The notes under the pieces were generated by a model. That model was not told the origin of the DNA. It saw only the letters and a list, made by a program, of their open reading frames with translations, and made no database searches. A stretch of DNA of 64,000 nucleotides from Gammaproteobacteria bacterium Milos-ODIII6 (lineage in GTDB: Bacteria; Pseudomonadota; Gammaproteobacteria; Chromatiales; Chromatiaceae). Shown piece after piece: positions 44,890 through 53,156 of this stretch. The stretch's first letter is position 1; every line of letters starts with the position of its first letter. A program made the translations under genes and the position numbers. Where the stretch lies: the NCBI GenBank assembly GCA_029228645.1, contig JAPTHR010000006.1, positions 1 through 64,000 on the forward strand, given 5' to 3'.

Positions 44890-45710
44890 TCCTGGCCGAA
44901 ATGGCGAGGCAGCTGGCGCCGGGCATGGATAGCGCGCGCGCCCGCCTGGACAGGCAATCGCCCTGGGGGATCGAGGTATTGCTGGTGCTGGCGCTGGGGG
45001 TGGCTTTGGCCGGCACGGCGCTTGGCACATGGGGCGGTTATCATGCCGCGTTCGATCCCCTGCATCGCCTGTTGGGCGGAGCCTTGCCGGACGGGGTGTG
45101 GGAGCTCATTACCCGCTTTGGCGATGAACGTGTCCTGTTGGTCCTGACCCTGCTGTTTGCGCGCCGTCGCCCCGAGGTGTTCTGGGCAATGGTGTTGGCC
45201 GCACTGCTGGCTGCGCTGTACTCCCGATCGCTCAAGCAGCTGGTCGACGCCCTCAGGCCGCCCGCGGTTTTGCCGGCGCAGATGCTCGATATCATCGGTC
45301 CGGCACTGCGCTCGCACAGCTTCCCCTCCGGGCATACCACCAGCGTGTTCGTGTTTGCCGGCGTCCTGTTCGCCTTCTCCCGGCAGTGGTCCGAGCGGCT
45401 CGTGCTGATCGCTGTGGCTGCGTTGGTCGGGTTCAGCCGTGTCGCGCTCGGCGTACATTGGCCCCAGGACGTGCTGGCAGGCGCCTTTGGCGGCCTGTTC
45501 GCAGCGGCGCTCGGCTCCTGGCTGGCGATTCACTGGCGTGCCGGATTGCGCCCCGGTGTGCACCTGGGATTGCTGCTCCTGCCGCTGATTGCGATGCCCA
45601 TGCTGCTGCTCGCGGACAATGGCAATCCGCCGATGCCCTGGTTGATCTGGCCGCTGGTTTTCGCCATGGCGATGCAGCTGTGGCTCGACTACGGGGTCTA
45701 CAGGGCATGA
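44886..45710 (+). CDS. PAP2-family lipid phosphatase (copy 1)
   Basis: A 274-residue membrane phosphatase with the three signature motifs: KQLVDALRPP, SFPSGHTTS and SRVALGVHWPQDVLAG, the last containing the nucleophile-partner His and Asp. Members dephosphorylate undecaprenyl diphosphate or the lipid A 1-phosphate (LpxE). Translationally coupled on both sides to GT39 genes, suggesting carrier-lipid recycling or lipid A dephosphorylation in step with glycosylation (inference). Confidence 0.88.
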   Translation: MILAEMARQLAPGMDSARARLDRQSPWGIEVLLVLALGVALAGTALGTWGGYHAAFDPLHRLLGGALPDGVWELITRFGDERVLLVLTLLFARRRPEVFWAMVLAALLAALYSRSLKQLVDALRPPAVLPAQMLDIIGPALRSHSFPSGHTTSVFVFAGVLFAFSRQWSERLVLIAVAALVGFSRVALGVHWPQDVLAGAFGGLFAAALGSWLAIHWRAGLRPGVHLGLLLLPLIAMPMLLLADNGNPPMPWLIWPLVFAMAMQLWLDYGVYRA

Positions 45711-47176
45711 ACAGCAGCCTGCCGGATCATTCCTGGACCCGCATCGCCTGGTGGGGGGTGCTGCTGCTGGCCATCTACCGGCTGGCGGTGCTCGCCTATG
45801 GTGATATCCCCATCGACGTGGAGGAGGCCTACTATCTGAGCTGGTCGCAGCAGCTTGCGGCTGGCTATTTCTCCAAGCCGCCCCTGCTGGCCTGGATGCT
45901 CGCCGGCGTGTCACATACGCTGGGCGAATCGCCACTGGCGATAAAGTCGCTGGCGGTCATCCTCTACACCGCAACCGCGCTGGTGGTGTATGCGCTCGGT
46001 GCGCGGCTGTATTCCGCGCGCACCGGGGCCTGGGCGGCGCTGGCCTTCCAGTCGCTGCCGATCGTCGGTGTTCTTTCGCTTTTCATCAGTACCGACGCGC
46101 CGCTGATGCTGTTCTGGGCTCTGACCCTGTATGGCTTCGTGCGCGCGGTGGAGCACGATGATCCCCGTTGGTGGATATTCGTCGGCGTGGTTGCCGGCCT
46201 GGGGCTGCTGAGCAAGTACACCATCGGCGCGCTCGCGGTGGGGCTGTTGCTGGCCGCTCTGGTGGAGCCGCGCTGGCGTCAGCTGTTGTCCTCGAGGGGG
46301 TTGTGGCTGGGCGTCGCCGTTGCGCTGCTCGTCTGGTCCCCAAATCTGGCCTGGCTTGCGGCCCACGACTTCGTCACCCTGGGGCATACCCAGCAGATTA
46401 CGGTCGGCATCGCGCGGGCAGGGGAGTGGGGCAATCTGTTCGAATTCCTGCTCGGGCAGGTGGCCGTGTTTGGCCCGATCATGGCGCTGGCGATGCCGTT
46501 CCTGCTCGCCCGTCGCCCGGTGTGGAGCGACAGCGCCAATCGGCTTTTGCTGCTGTCCTCCCTGCCTTTACTGCTGCTGGTGTGCGTACAGGCCTGGCGC
46601 ACCGAGGCGAACCTCAACTGGGCATCGCCTGCTTACATCGGTCTGGCCCTGCTTGTCACTCACCTGCTGTTGCAGCGTTGGCGTGCCTGGCTGATTGGCG
46701 CGATCGCTTTCAACCTCGTCCTGCTCAGCGGCATGTACCACTACCATGCCTTGGCGGACCGCTTCGACGTCCAGCTGACACGCAAGACCGACCCCTATTT
46801 CAAGCGCCTGGGCTGGGCCGAACTCGGTCAGCAACTGGTGCCGCTGCGGCGTCTCTATCCCGACGCGCCGCTGTTATCGGATTCACGCAAACTGCTGGCC
46901 CTGTTCGGTTACCACGCCCGGCTGGATGGCCGCATGGCGGTTCTGCGGGCGTGGAATCCTGGCGCCAGCTGGCGGCATCAGTATGATCTGCATGACGACA
47001 TCCAGCAGGATCCGACGGGTGATTTTCTGCTGCTGAGCCGCGCGCCGGTTTCGCAGCAAGTCCTCGCGAGCTTTGCCGCGGCGGAACTGATGGCGGTGCT
47101 CAAGGTGCGGGTATACGTTGACCTGTCGCATCAAGTCTATGTCTACCATGTGCGTGATTTCAGGGGGTATCGATGA
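45707..47176 (+). CDS. GT39/ArnT-like membrane glycosyltransferase (copy 2)
   Basis: A 489-residue polytopic protein of the same superfamily as copy 1 but clearly diverged. The first-loop acidic motif reads IDVEEAYYLSWSQQLA, followed by YFSKPPLLAWMLAG, then many hydrophobic helices (e.g. VVAGLGLLSKYTIGALAVGL). The ATG (45707) overlaps the preceding TGA by 4 bases; the open frame upstream is only a shadow of PAP2 copy 1. Acceptor and sugar are unknown. Confidence 0.88.
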   Translation: MNSSLPDHSWTRIAWWGVLLLAIYRLAVLAYGDIPIDVEEAYYLSWSQQLAAGYFSKPPLLAWMLAGVSHTLGESPLAIKSLAVILYTATALVVYALGARLYSARTGAWAALAFQSLPIVGVLSLFISTDAPLMLFWALTLYGFVRAVEHDDPRWWIFVGVVAGLGLLSKYTIGALAVGLLLAALVEPRWRQLLSSRGLWLGVAVALLVWSPNLAWLAAHDFVTLGHTQQITVGIARAGEWGNLFEFLLGQVAVFGPIMALAMPFLLARRPVWSDSANRLLLLSSLPLLLLVCVQAWRTEANLNWASPAYIGLALLVTHLLLQRWRAWLIGAIAFNLVLLSGMYHYHALADRFDVQLTRKTDPYFKRLGWAELGQQLVPLRRLYPDAPLLSDSRKLLALFGYHARLDGRMAVLRAWNPGASWRHQYDLHDDIQQDPTGDFLLLSRAPVSQQVLASFAAAELMAVLKVRVYVDLSHQVYVYHVRDFRGYR

Positions 47177-47835
47177 TGGCGCGGATATGGCGTATGTGGC
47201 CACTGTTGCTGTTGCTTGGATTGCAGATCCTGTTCTGGCGCCTGTCGCACATCGATCTCTGGTTCAGTGGGCTGTTCTGGAACCAGGAGAACGGCTTCTA
47301 CCTTTCCGAGCTCGCCCCGGTGCAGTGGAGTTACGCGTTGTTCCGCGACATCCCGTATGTCCTGGTGCCGGCGCTGCTGTGGTTGTATCTGGCGAGCTGG
47401 GTGTGGAGGCGCCACAGCGAGACCGAACTGCGTCGCGGGCTGCTGTTCCTCTTTCTCGTCATGGCGATCGGCCCGGGCCTCGTGGTGAACGAGGTGTTCA
47501 AGGCGGAATCGGGCAGGGCGCGCCCCTCCCAGGTGGAAGCCTTCGGCGGCGAGCGTGTCTACACCCCGGCATTCGAGCCGTCCGATCAATGCCGCTCGAA
47601 CTGCTCTTTCATCAGCGGACATGCAGCGATGGGCTATTTCTTTCTGGCTTTCGCCTGGCTGCTGCGCGATCGACGCTGGCTCTACTGGGGGGCGGCCATT
47701 GGCCTGCTGGTCGGTTTGGGCCGGATAATCCAGGGTGCGCATTTCCTCAGCGACGTCCTGTTCGGTTACCCGGTGGTGTTCGTAACCGCGCTGTTGCTGG
47801 CGCGTCCCCTGCTCGGGCGTTGGCGTATCGAATAA
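47173..47835 (+). CDS. PAP2-family lipid phosphatase (copy 2)
   Basis: A 220-residue membrane phosphatase. Its motifs are KAESGRARPSQ, SFISGHAAMGYF and GRIIQGAHFLSDV, a layout closer to LpxE-like lipid A phosphatases than copy 1. About five hydrophobic helices. The start overlaps the previous stop by 4 bases. It ends the operon and converges on holC. Confidence 0.88.
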   Translation: MMARIWRMWPLLLLLGLQILFWRLSHIDLWFSGLFWNQENGFYLSELAPVQWSYALFRDIPYVLVPALLWLYLASWVWRRHSETELRRGLLFLFLVMAIGPGLVVNEVFKAESGRARPSQVEAFGGERVYTPAFEPSDQCRSNCSFISGHAAMGYFFLAFAWLLRDRRWLYWGAAIGLLVGLGRIIQGAHFLSDVLFGYPVVFVTALLLARPLLGRWRIE

Positions 47836-47879
47836 GCAAAAGGGGCGTCAGGCGCCGGCCGCTGAGGTGGCCCTCGGTG

Positions 47880-48308
47880 TCAGGTGACCTCGTGCATTTC
47901 CAGTGGATAGCCCCGGTCGCGGTAGTAGCGATAACGCGCTCTCCCGGCGTCCCGCGAGCTTGGGTCGTTATCGACACATTCCGCCAGGCGTTCGAAGCGA
48001 CTGAAGCAGGTTGGGACCTCGGCATCGAGATTGATCAGGACATCGTGCTCGTCGACCGCCTGCGCCGCATCGCCGACCAGGACCGGGTTGATCGCGGGGT
48101 CGCCCTGACCGAGCAGGGCGTGTGGAACGAAGCTCTGTTCGTTGAAGGTCCACAGCAAGCGGTCCATGTGGCGCGCTTCCGAATCGGATGAGGTGTGGAT
48201 GAACACGCGGTGGCCACCCCGCCGGGCCTTGTCGGCTACCCGGCAGGCGAGCACGAAGCGGTTGCCCGCGGTCTGCGGGGCGGCCACGTAGAAATCGATC
48301 CGGGTCAC
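47880..48308 (-). CDS. holC: DNA polymerase III chi subunit
   Basis: A 142-residue clamp-loader accessory protein that binds SSB: RIDFYVAAPQTAGNRFVLAC, CRVADKARRGGHRVFIHTSS, ARHMDRLLWTFNEQSFVPHA. Length is normal (E. coli 147). It lies just downstream of pepA on the same strand, the conserved pepA-holC pair. Confidence 0.95.
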   Translation of the reverse strand: MTRIDFYVAAPQTAGNRFVLACRVADKARRGGHRVFIHTSSDSEARHMDRLLWTFNEQSFVPHALLGQGDPAINPVLVGDAAQAVDEHDVLINLDAEVPTCFSRFERLAECVDNDPSSRDAGRARYRYYRDRGYPLEMHEVT

Positions 48309-48345
48309 GCTTCGATAGCGCTCTGCAAAATCGGCCGGGGACCGT

Positions 48346-49833
48346 TCAGTCGGCCACGCCGGCGCGCTTCAGAAGGAACTGGACCAGCAGCGGCACGGGA
48401 CGCCCGGTAGCGCCCTTCTTCTCACCCGAAACCCAGGCCGTGCCGGCGATATCCAGGTGCGCCCACTTGAACTTCTTGGTGAAACGCGCCAGGAAGCAGG
48501 CGGCGGTGATGGTGCCCGCGCCACGTCCGCCGATGTTGGCCATGTCGGCAAAATTGGACTTCAGTTGCTCCTGGTATTCATCCCAGAGCGGGAGGCGCCA
48601 GACGCGGTCATTGCTGCTTGTTCCGGCAGTCGTGATCTCGTCGGCGAGGCGATCGTCGTTGCCCAGCAGGCCACTGGCCTGATTGCCCAATGCGACGATG
48701 CAGGCGCCGGTGAGGGTGGCAATGTCGATAACGGCAGCAGGATCGAATCGCTCGGTGTAGGTGAGGGCGTCGCACAGGATGAGTCGACCCTCGGCATCCG
48801 TGTTCAGGATCTCGATCGTCTGACCGGACATCGAGGTCACGATGTCGCCCGGCTTGTTGGCATCGCCGTCCGGGAGGTTTTCGGAGGACGGGACCACGCC
48901 GACGACATTGAGTGGCAGTTCCAGCTCGGCACAGGCGGCGATGGCCCCGAAGACACTGGCGCCGCCACACATGTCGTACTTCATTTCGTCCATGGCGGCT
49001 GCCGGCTTGATCGAGATGCCACCGGCATCGAAGGTCAGTCCCTTGCCCACCAGGGCGATCGGCTTGCTTCCGGCCTTGCCTCCCTTGTATTCGAGAACGA
49101 TCAGTTTGGCCGGCTGGCGACTGCCGCGCGAAACGGACAGCAGCGCACCCATGCCGAGCTTCTGCATGTCCTTTTCTTCGAGCACACTGATCTTGAGCTT
49201 GCGGTTACCGCGGCCCAGCTTGCGCGCCTCCTGTGCGAGATAGGTCGGGGTGCAGATATTGCCCGGCAGGTTGGCGAGATCCCGCGCCAGGGCGCTGCCG
49301 CTGGCGATCGCGTGCCCCTGCACACAGGCCTTCTCCATGCGACGCAGATGGCGCCTGTCGTGGGTCAGAAAGCTGACCTGGCGCAGCGGGCGTTTCGGTG
49401 GTTCGATCTCGCTCTTGCATTGGTCGAAGCGGTACACGCCAGCATCGAACGCGAGCAATCCCTCCCGCACCATGCCGTAGTAATCCCCGGTCTCCGGGAG
49501 GATGACTGCGATTTGGCCCATATTGCCCTGTTCCAGCAAGGGCACCACCGGCGCAATCGCTTGAGCGAACTGGCGTGGCCCGAAGTCCTTTTTCTTGCCC
49601 AGACCCAGCAGCAGAATGCGGCTCGCCGCAATCCCCGGCAGCCCGTACAACAGCAGGTTGTCGCCGGCGTTGCCCTGGATGTCCCCTTTGCGCAGGATCT
49701 TGCGAAGTTCTCCGGAAGAGGCCTCGTCGAGGACGTCGAAGGCAGCATCTGTGCGTCGGCCTTCGTATATACCGACCACCAGACAGGGGGTTTTCAGGGC
49801 GGCGAAATCAGCGTATCTGCTCAGGTACTTCAT
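48346..49833 (-). CDS. pepA: Leucyl aminopeptidase PepA
   Basis: A 495-residue M17 metallopeptidase. Its catalytic domain has VGKGLTFDAGGISIKPA, MKYDMCGGASVFG, the signature NTDAEGRLILCDAL and a C-terminal HLDIAGTAW. It cleaves N-terminal residues; in E. coli it is also a DNA-binding accessory factor. ATG at 49833. Divergent from lptF with a 115-base shared control region. Confidence 0.96.
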   Translation of the reverse strand: MKYLSRYADFAALKTPCLVVGIYEGRRTDAAFDVLDEASSGELRKILRKGDIQGNAGDNLLLYGLPGIAASRILLLGLGKKKDFGPRQFAQAIAPVVPLLEQGNMGQIAVILPETGDYYGMVREGLLAFDAGVYRFDQCKSEIEPPKRPLRQVSFLTHDRRHLRRMEKACVQGHAIASGSALARDLANLPGNICTPTYLAQEARKLGRGNRKLKISVLEEKDMQKLGMGALLSVSRGSRQPAKLIVLEYKGGKAGSKPIALVGKGLTFDAGGISIKPAAAMDEMKYDMCGGASVFGAIAACAELELPLNVVGVVPSSENLPDGDANKPGDIVTSMSGQTIEILNTDAEGRLILCDALTYTERFDPAAVIDIATLTGACIVALGNQASGLLGNDDRLADEITTAGTSSNDRVWRLPLWDEYQEQLKSNFADMANIGGRGAGTITAACFLARFTKKFKWAHLDIAGTAWVSGEKKGATGRPVPLLVQFLLKRAGVAD

Positions 49834-49948
49834 CTGCTTCCTCTTGTGGGGCGTGAGTGCCAGGTATTTGTTAGCATCGAAATGCGTTAGACAACAAACG
49901 GCGAAAGTGTAACAAACGCAGCCGGGTAAACGAGAGAGACGGGATCAG

Positions 49949-51049
49949 TTGGCGATTCTTGACAGATATCTGGCACGCGAGGTGGTCAAGACCCTGGCGG
50001 TTATTCTGCTGATTCTGCTGCTGGTGCTGCTTGCCAGTCATTTTGTGAAGTTGCTGGGCAAGGCGGCGGAAGGCACGCTCGCGCCGCAGGCGGTCTTTAC
50101 CCTGCTTGGCCTGCAGTCGGTGAAGGTGATCGGCGTGTTGCTGCCGCCCTCGTTCTTCTTCGCCCTTTTGTGGGTGCTGGGCGGCATGTACCGGGACGGA
50201 CAGATGGTGGCGCTGCAGGCCAGCGGGGTCGGTACACAACGGATCTACCGCTCCGCCATGCTGCTGGCGGTACCGCTGGCATTGCTGGCGGGCATGCTGA
50301 CCTTTCAGGCGCTGCCCTGGGCCAATGCCAGCATCGAAGAGGTCAAATCGCAGCAACAGGAGGCATCCGATATCTCCGGGGTGCGGCCGGGACGTTTCAA
50401 CGAGTTCGACAAGGGCAGGCTGATCGTGTTCGCCGAGGGCGTATCCGCCAAGGAGGAGCGTCTGCAGGGCGTGTTCGTTCAGGACCGTCAGCATGGTCGA
50501 TCAGGCGTGGTTGTCGCGCGTGAAGCGCACCAGCGCTTTGACCCTGGCAGCGGCAACCGCTTTGTGGTCCTCACCGATGGCTATCGCTACGAAGGCATTC
50601 CCGGGCAGGCGGATTATCAGATCGCGGAATTCCGCGAGTACGCATTGCGCCTGCCGCGCGCGGATGCTGCATCGCAATACCTGCGGGTTGGCGCCCGCTC
50701 TTCCGCCGAACTGATGCAGACCGACACGCTTGCGGCCAGGGCGGAACTGCAATACCGGCTCTCGGTGCCGATCGGTGTGCTGGTTTTTGCGCTGTTGGCC
50801 GTGCCTCTGGCCCGCTCGGAACCGCGCAAAGATGTTTACGGAAGGATTGGACTGGCGATTCTGGTGTACTTCGTCTTCATGAACCTGCAACGGATTGCCG
50901 AGCGCTGGATGGAATTGCAGGTCGTGCCTGCCTGGATGGGCATGTGGTGGGTGGCGCTGGTGATGGTCGGCGTGGCGGGACTGTTGAATCTGCTGGACTC
51001 GAATTGGCTGGCGGCGCGCTTGCGTCGTTTACCGGGCAGGGCGGCATGA
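49949..51049 (+). CDS. lptF: LPS export permease LptF
   Basis: A 366-residue inner-membrane component of the LptB2FG transporter. It starts LAILDRYLAREVVKTLAVIL, with six transmembrane helices in two groups of three around a periplasmic jellyroll (ADYQIAEFREYALRLPRA region), and ends with LNLLDSNWLAARLRR. The apparent start is TTG at 49949, preceded by GAGAGACGGGA; no ATG fits. It overlaps lptG by 4 bases. Confidence 0.95.
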   Translation: MAILDRYLAREVVKTLAVILLILLLVLLASHFVKLLGKAAEGTLAPQAVFTLLGLQSVKVIGVLLPPSFFFALLWVLGGMYRDGQMVALQASGVGTQRIYRSAMLLAVPLALLAGMLTFQALPWANASIEEVKSQQQEASDISGVRPGRFNEFDKGRLIVFAEGVSAKEERLQGVFVQDRQHGRSGVVVAREAHQRFDPGSGNRFVVLTDGYRYEGIPGQADYQIAEFREYALRLPRADAASQYLRVGARSSAELMQTDTLAARAELQYRLSVPIGVLVFALLAVPLARSEPRKDVYGRIGLAILVYFVFMNLQRIAERWMELQVVPAWMGMWWVALVMVGVAGLLNLLDSNWLAARLRRLPGRAA

Positions 51050-52116
51050 TTTTCGGTCAGCTCGAGCGTTACATTGCCAGGAACGTCACCCGATCGACCG
51101 TTCTGACCCTTCTGGTGCTCGTGATCCTGTTGCTGTTCTTCACTCTCGTGGACGAACTCGACCAGGTCGCTCGCGGCAGCTACGAGGTGCAGGACGCGAT
51201 GCTGGTGGCGACGCTGACTTCGCCGCGATACCTGTTCGAGGTGTTTCCGATAGCCGCACTGCTCGGCAGCCTTTTGGGCCTGGGCGGGCTCGCTTCGCGG
51301 AGCGAACTGGTCGCAATGCGCGCCGCCGGGTTTTCACGCCGAAAGCTGTTATTCGCGCTCCTGAAGGTTGGGGTGTTGATGATGTTGGTGGTGGTTTTGT
51401 TCAGCGAGCTGTTGGCTCCGCCGGCAGAACGCTATGCGCAGCAATGGCGTGCGCAAAGGATCACCGGGCAGCCGGCCCTGGTCACCCCCTACGGATTCTG
51501 GGCCCGGGACGGTAAGGCATTCATCAACATCCGCGATCTCGGTGATGGGCGTCGGGTCAAGGACGTTCACATCTACGAGTTCGACGCCGGACGGCGGCTG
51601 CGTCTGGCAACGTATGCGGCGAGGGCAGAACACAGCAGCGACCATTGGTCCCTGAAGGATGTTTCGCAAAGCGAGATTGCACTCGACCGTGTTGAAGCCC
51701 GTTCGCTGGATTCAGCCCGCTGGGTTTCGGTGCTGGATCCGACCCTGCTGGATGCCGTGGCGGTGCGCCCCACCATGCTGCCGATCTGGGAGCTGGCCGG
51801 GTACATTGGCTTCATGCGGGAAAATGCACAGTCGGCGCTCGACTACGAAGTGGCCTTCTGGCTGAAGGTGGTCAACCCAATCGCCACCCTGGCAATGCTG
51901 TTTCTCGCACTGCCGCTGGTGTTGGGAAGCCCTCGTAACACCAGCATGGGTAAGCGCATTTTCATCGGCGCGGTCGTGGGGGCGGGATTCTTCCTCCTCA
52001 CCCGGGCCCTGTCGTATGTGTCGGTCGTGTACGAAGTGAATCCGGCCGTGACCGCTTTTGCGCCGGCTGTGGTGCTCGTTTTTGTATCTCTGGCGCTGTT
52101 GCGCCGGGTTCGCTGA
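51046..52116 (+). CDS. lptG: LPS export permease LptG
   Basis: A 356-residue partner of LptF: QLERYIARNVTRSTVLTLLV, the coupling region RSELVAMRAAGFSRRKLLFA that contacts LptB, a periplasmic beta domain, then three C-terminal helices with LFLALPLVLGSPRNTSMGKR. Coupled to lptF (ATGA). Converges on the RDD gene with a 6-base gap. Confidence 0.95.
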   Translation: MIFGQLERYIARNVTRSTVLTLLVLVILLLFFTLVDELDQVARGSYEVQDAMLVATLTSPRYLFEVFPIAALLGSLLGLGGLASRSELVAMRAAGFSRRKLLFALLKVGVLMMLVVVLFSELLAPPAERYAQQWRAQRITGQPALVTPYGFWARDGKAFINIRDLGDGRRVKDVHIYEFDAGRRLRLATYAARAEHSSDHWSLKDVSQSEIALDRVEARSLDSARWVSVLDPTLLDAVAVRPTMLPIWELAGYIGFMRENAQSALDYEVAFWLKVVNPIATLAMLFLALPLVLGSPRNTSMGKRIFIGAVVGAGFFLLTRALSYVSVVYEVNPAVTAFAPAVVLVFVSLALLRRVR

Positions 52117-52122
52117 AGTCTT

Positions 52123-52566
52123 TCAGCGCTTCTTGCTGAGCATCACCAGCCAGGTACGTGAGGCCCGGTCGTGCCAGGCGGCCTTGTCATGGTCGAAGAT
52201 CACCCAGATGAGGCCAAGGCCGAGCAGTGCCAGGGATGGGATGGCCCAGAGACAACGGCGGAGCGCCTGAGCGATGCTGACATCGTCACCCCGATCGTTG
52301 ACCAGGCGAATTCGCCAGGCCCGCATGCCGAGCGTCTGGCCACCATGGGTCCAGAACCAGGTGAAGAACAGCGGTGGTGTCAGTGCCATGTACAGCTGTA
52401 GGGGCCAGTAATGGCCTTCGCCGGGAGCGCCACCGATTGCTGCCCGGATAACGGTGTCCGCCATGGCGCCGAGGATCCAGAGCGCGGCAATCAGCCAGAG
52501 GTCGTAAAAGATGGCAGCGAGACGCCGCAGAAGGGCGGGGCGGGCCGCCTCTCGAATATTCAGCAT
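52123..52566 (-). CDS. RDD-family membrane protein
   Basis: A 147-residue protein with the RDD signature: AARPALLRRLAAIFYDLWLI with the Arg-Asp positions, a second helix group, then GQTLGMRAWRIRLVNDRGDD and QALRRCLWAIPSLALLGLGL, ending with KAAWHDRASRTWLV. About three to four transmembrane segments. Some RDD proteins are Na+/H+ exchange related; the role here is unknown. The neighbourhood beside lptG is common. Confidence 0.88.
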   Translation of the reverse strand: MLNIREAARPALLRRLAAIFYDLWLIAALWILGAMADTVIRAAIGGAPGEGHYWPLQLYMALTPPLFFTWFWTHGGQTLGMRAWRIRLVNDRGDDVSIAQALRRCLWAIPSLALLGLGLIWVIFDHDKAAWHDRASRTWLVMLSKKR

Positions 52567-52783
52567 GTGCTTCGCCGTTCAGTCTGCGAAAGGGTTAAAT
52601 CCCAGCGCTCCGGCAACCCAGGGTACCCCATGATGATCAGAGTGTTGGCGTTTCAGGGTTTCCCCTAGCCTGTTGTCGGAGACATCCGGATTTTTGTTCC
52701 ACCGGAATTCTCACATAATTTAAAAAGTAAAAATGCCAATCGTCCGCAGAAGACGGTATTCCCGGGATTCAAAGGAGATTCTA

Positions 52784-53119
52784 ATGGAGCGGAGAGGCGG
52801 TATCCGTATTTCCACGGACTTACATGCGGTGGTGACCTGCCCGCAGTTCGGTCTCTTCAGGGGTGGAGTCGCGAACATAGGACCTGAGGGCGTGTTCGTG
52901 CGCACTCGCAACGTCAATATCTGCGTCAATGCGCGCATCACCCTGACGCTTCAGGACCAGAGCACGCCGCCGAATTTCTTCGAGGCCGAAGGTGTGGTGA
53001 TGCATCAGAACCGCAACGGCTTCGGCATGCGCCTCTCCGGTATCGACCGGCAATACCTGGAACTCTTCGAGTCCGCCGCGGCTGCGACCGACCCGATCCG
53101 CGCCCGAAACGCCATCTGA
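52784..53119 (+). CDS. PilZ-domain protein with a changed c-di-GMP motif
   Basis: A 111-residue single-domain PilZ-like protein. The N-terminal RRGGIR fits RxxxR. The second motif reads NIGPEG where (D/N)xSxxG is expected, with Gly in place of the Ser, so c-di-GMP binding may be weakened or lost. Beta strands and a C-terminal helix (RQYLELFESAAAA) follow. The ATG at 52784 sits behind a near-perfect AAAGGAGA site; an upstream in-frame ATG at 52733 lacks one. It lies upstream of a sensor kinase gene on the same strand; the 217-base gap before it (52567-52783) contains no other gene. Confidence 0.75.
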   Translation: MERRGGIRISTDLHAVVTCPQFGLFRGGVANIGPEGVFVRTRNVNICVNARITLTLQDQSTPPNFFEAEGVVMHQNRNGFGMRLSGIDRQYLELFESAAAATDPIRARNAI

Positions 53120-53156
53120 GCCGCAGTTCCGCTTAGACCATTGAGGCCATGCGATA

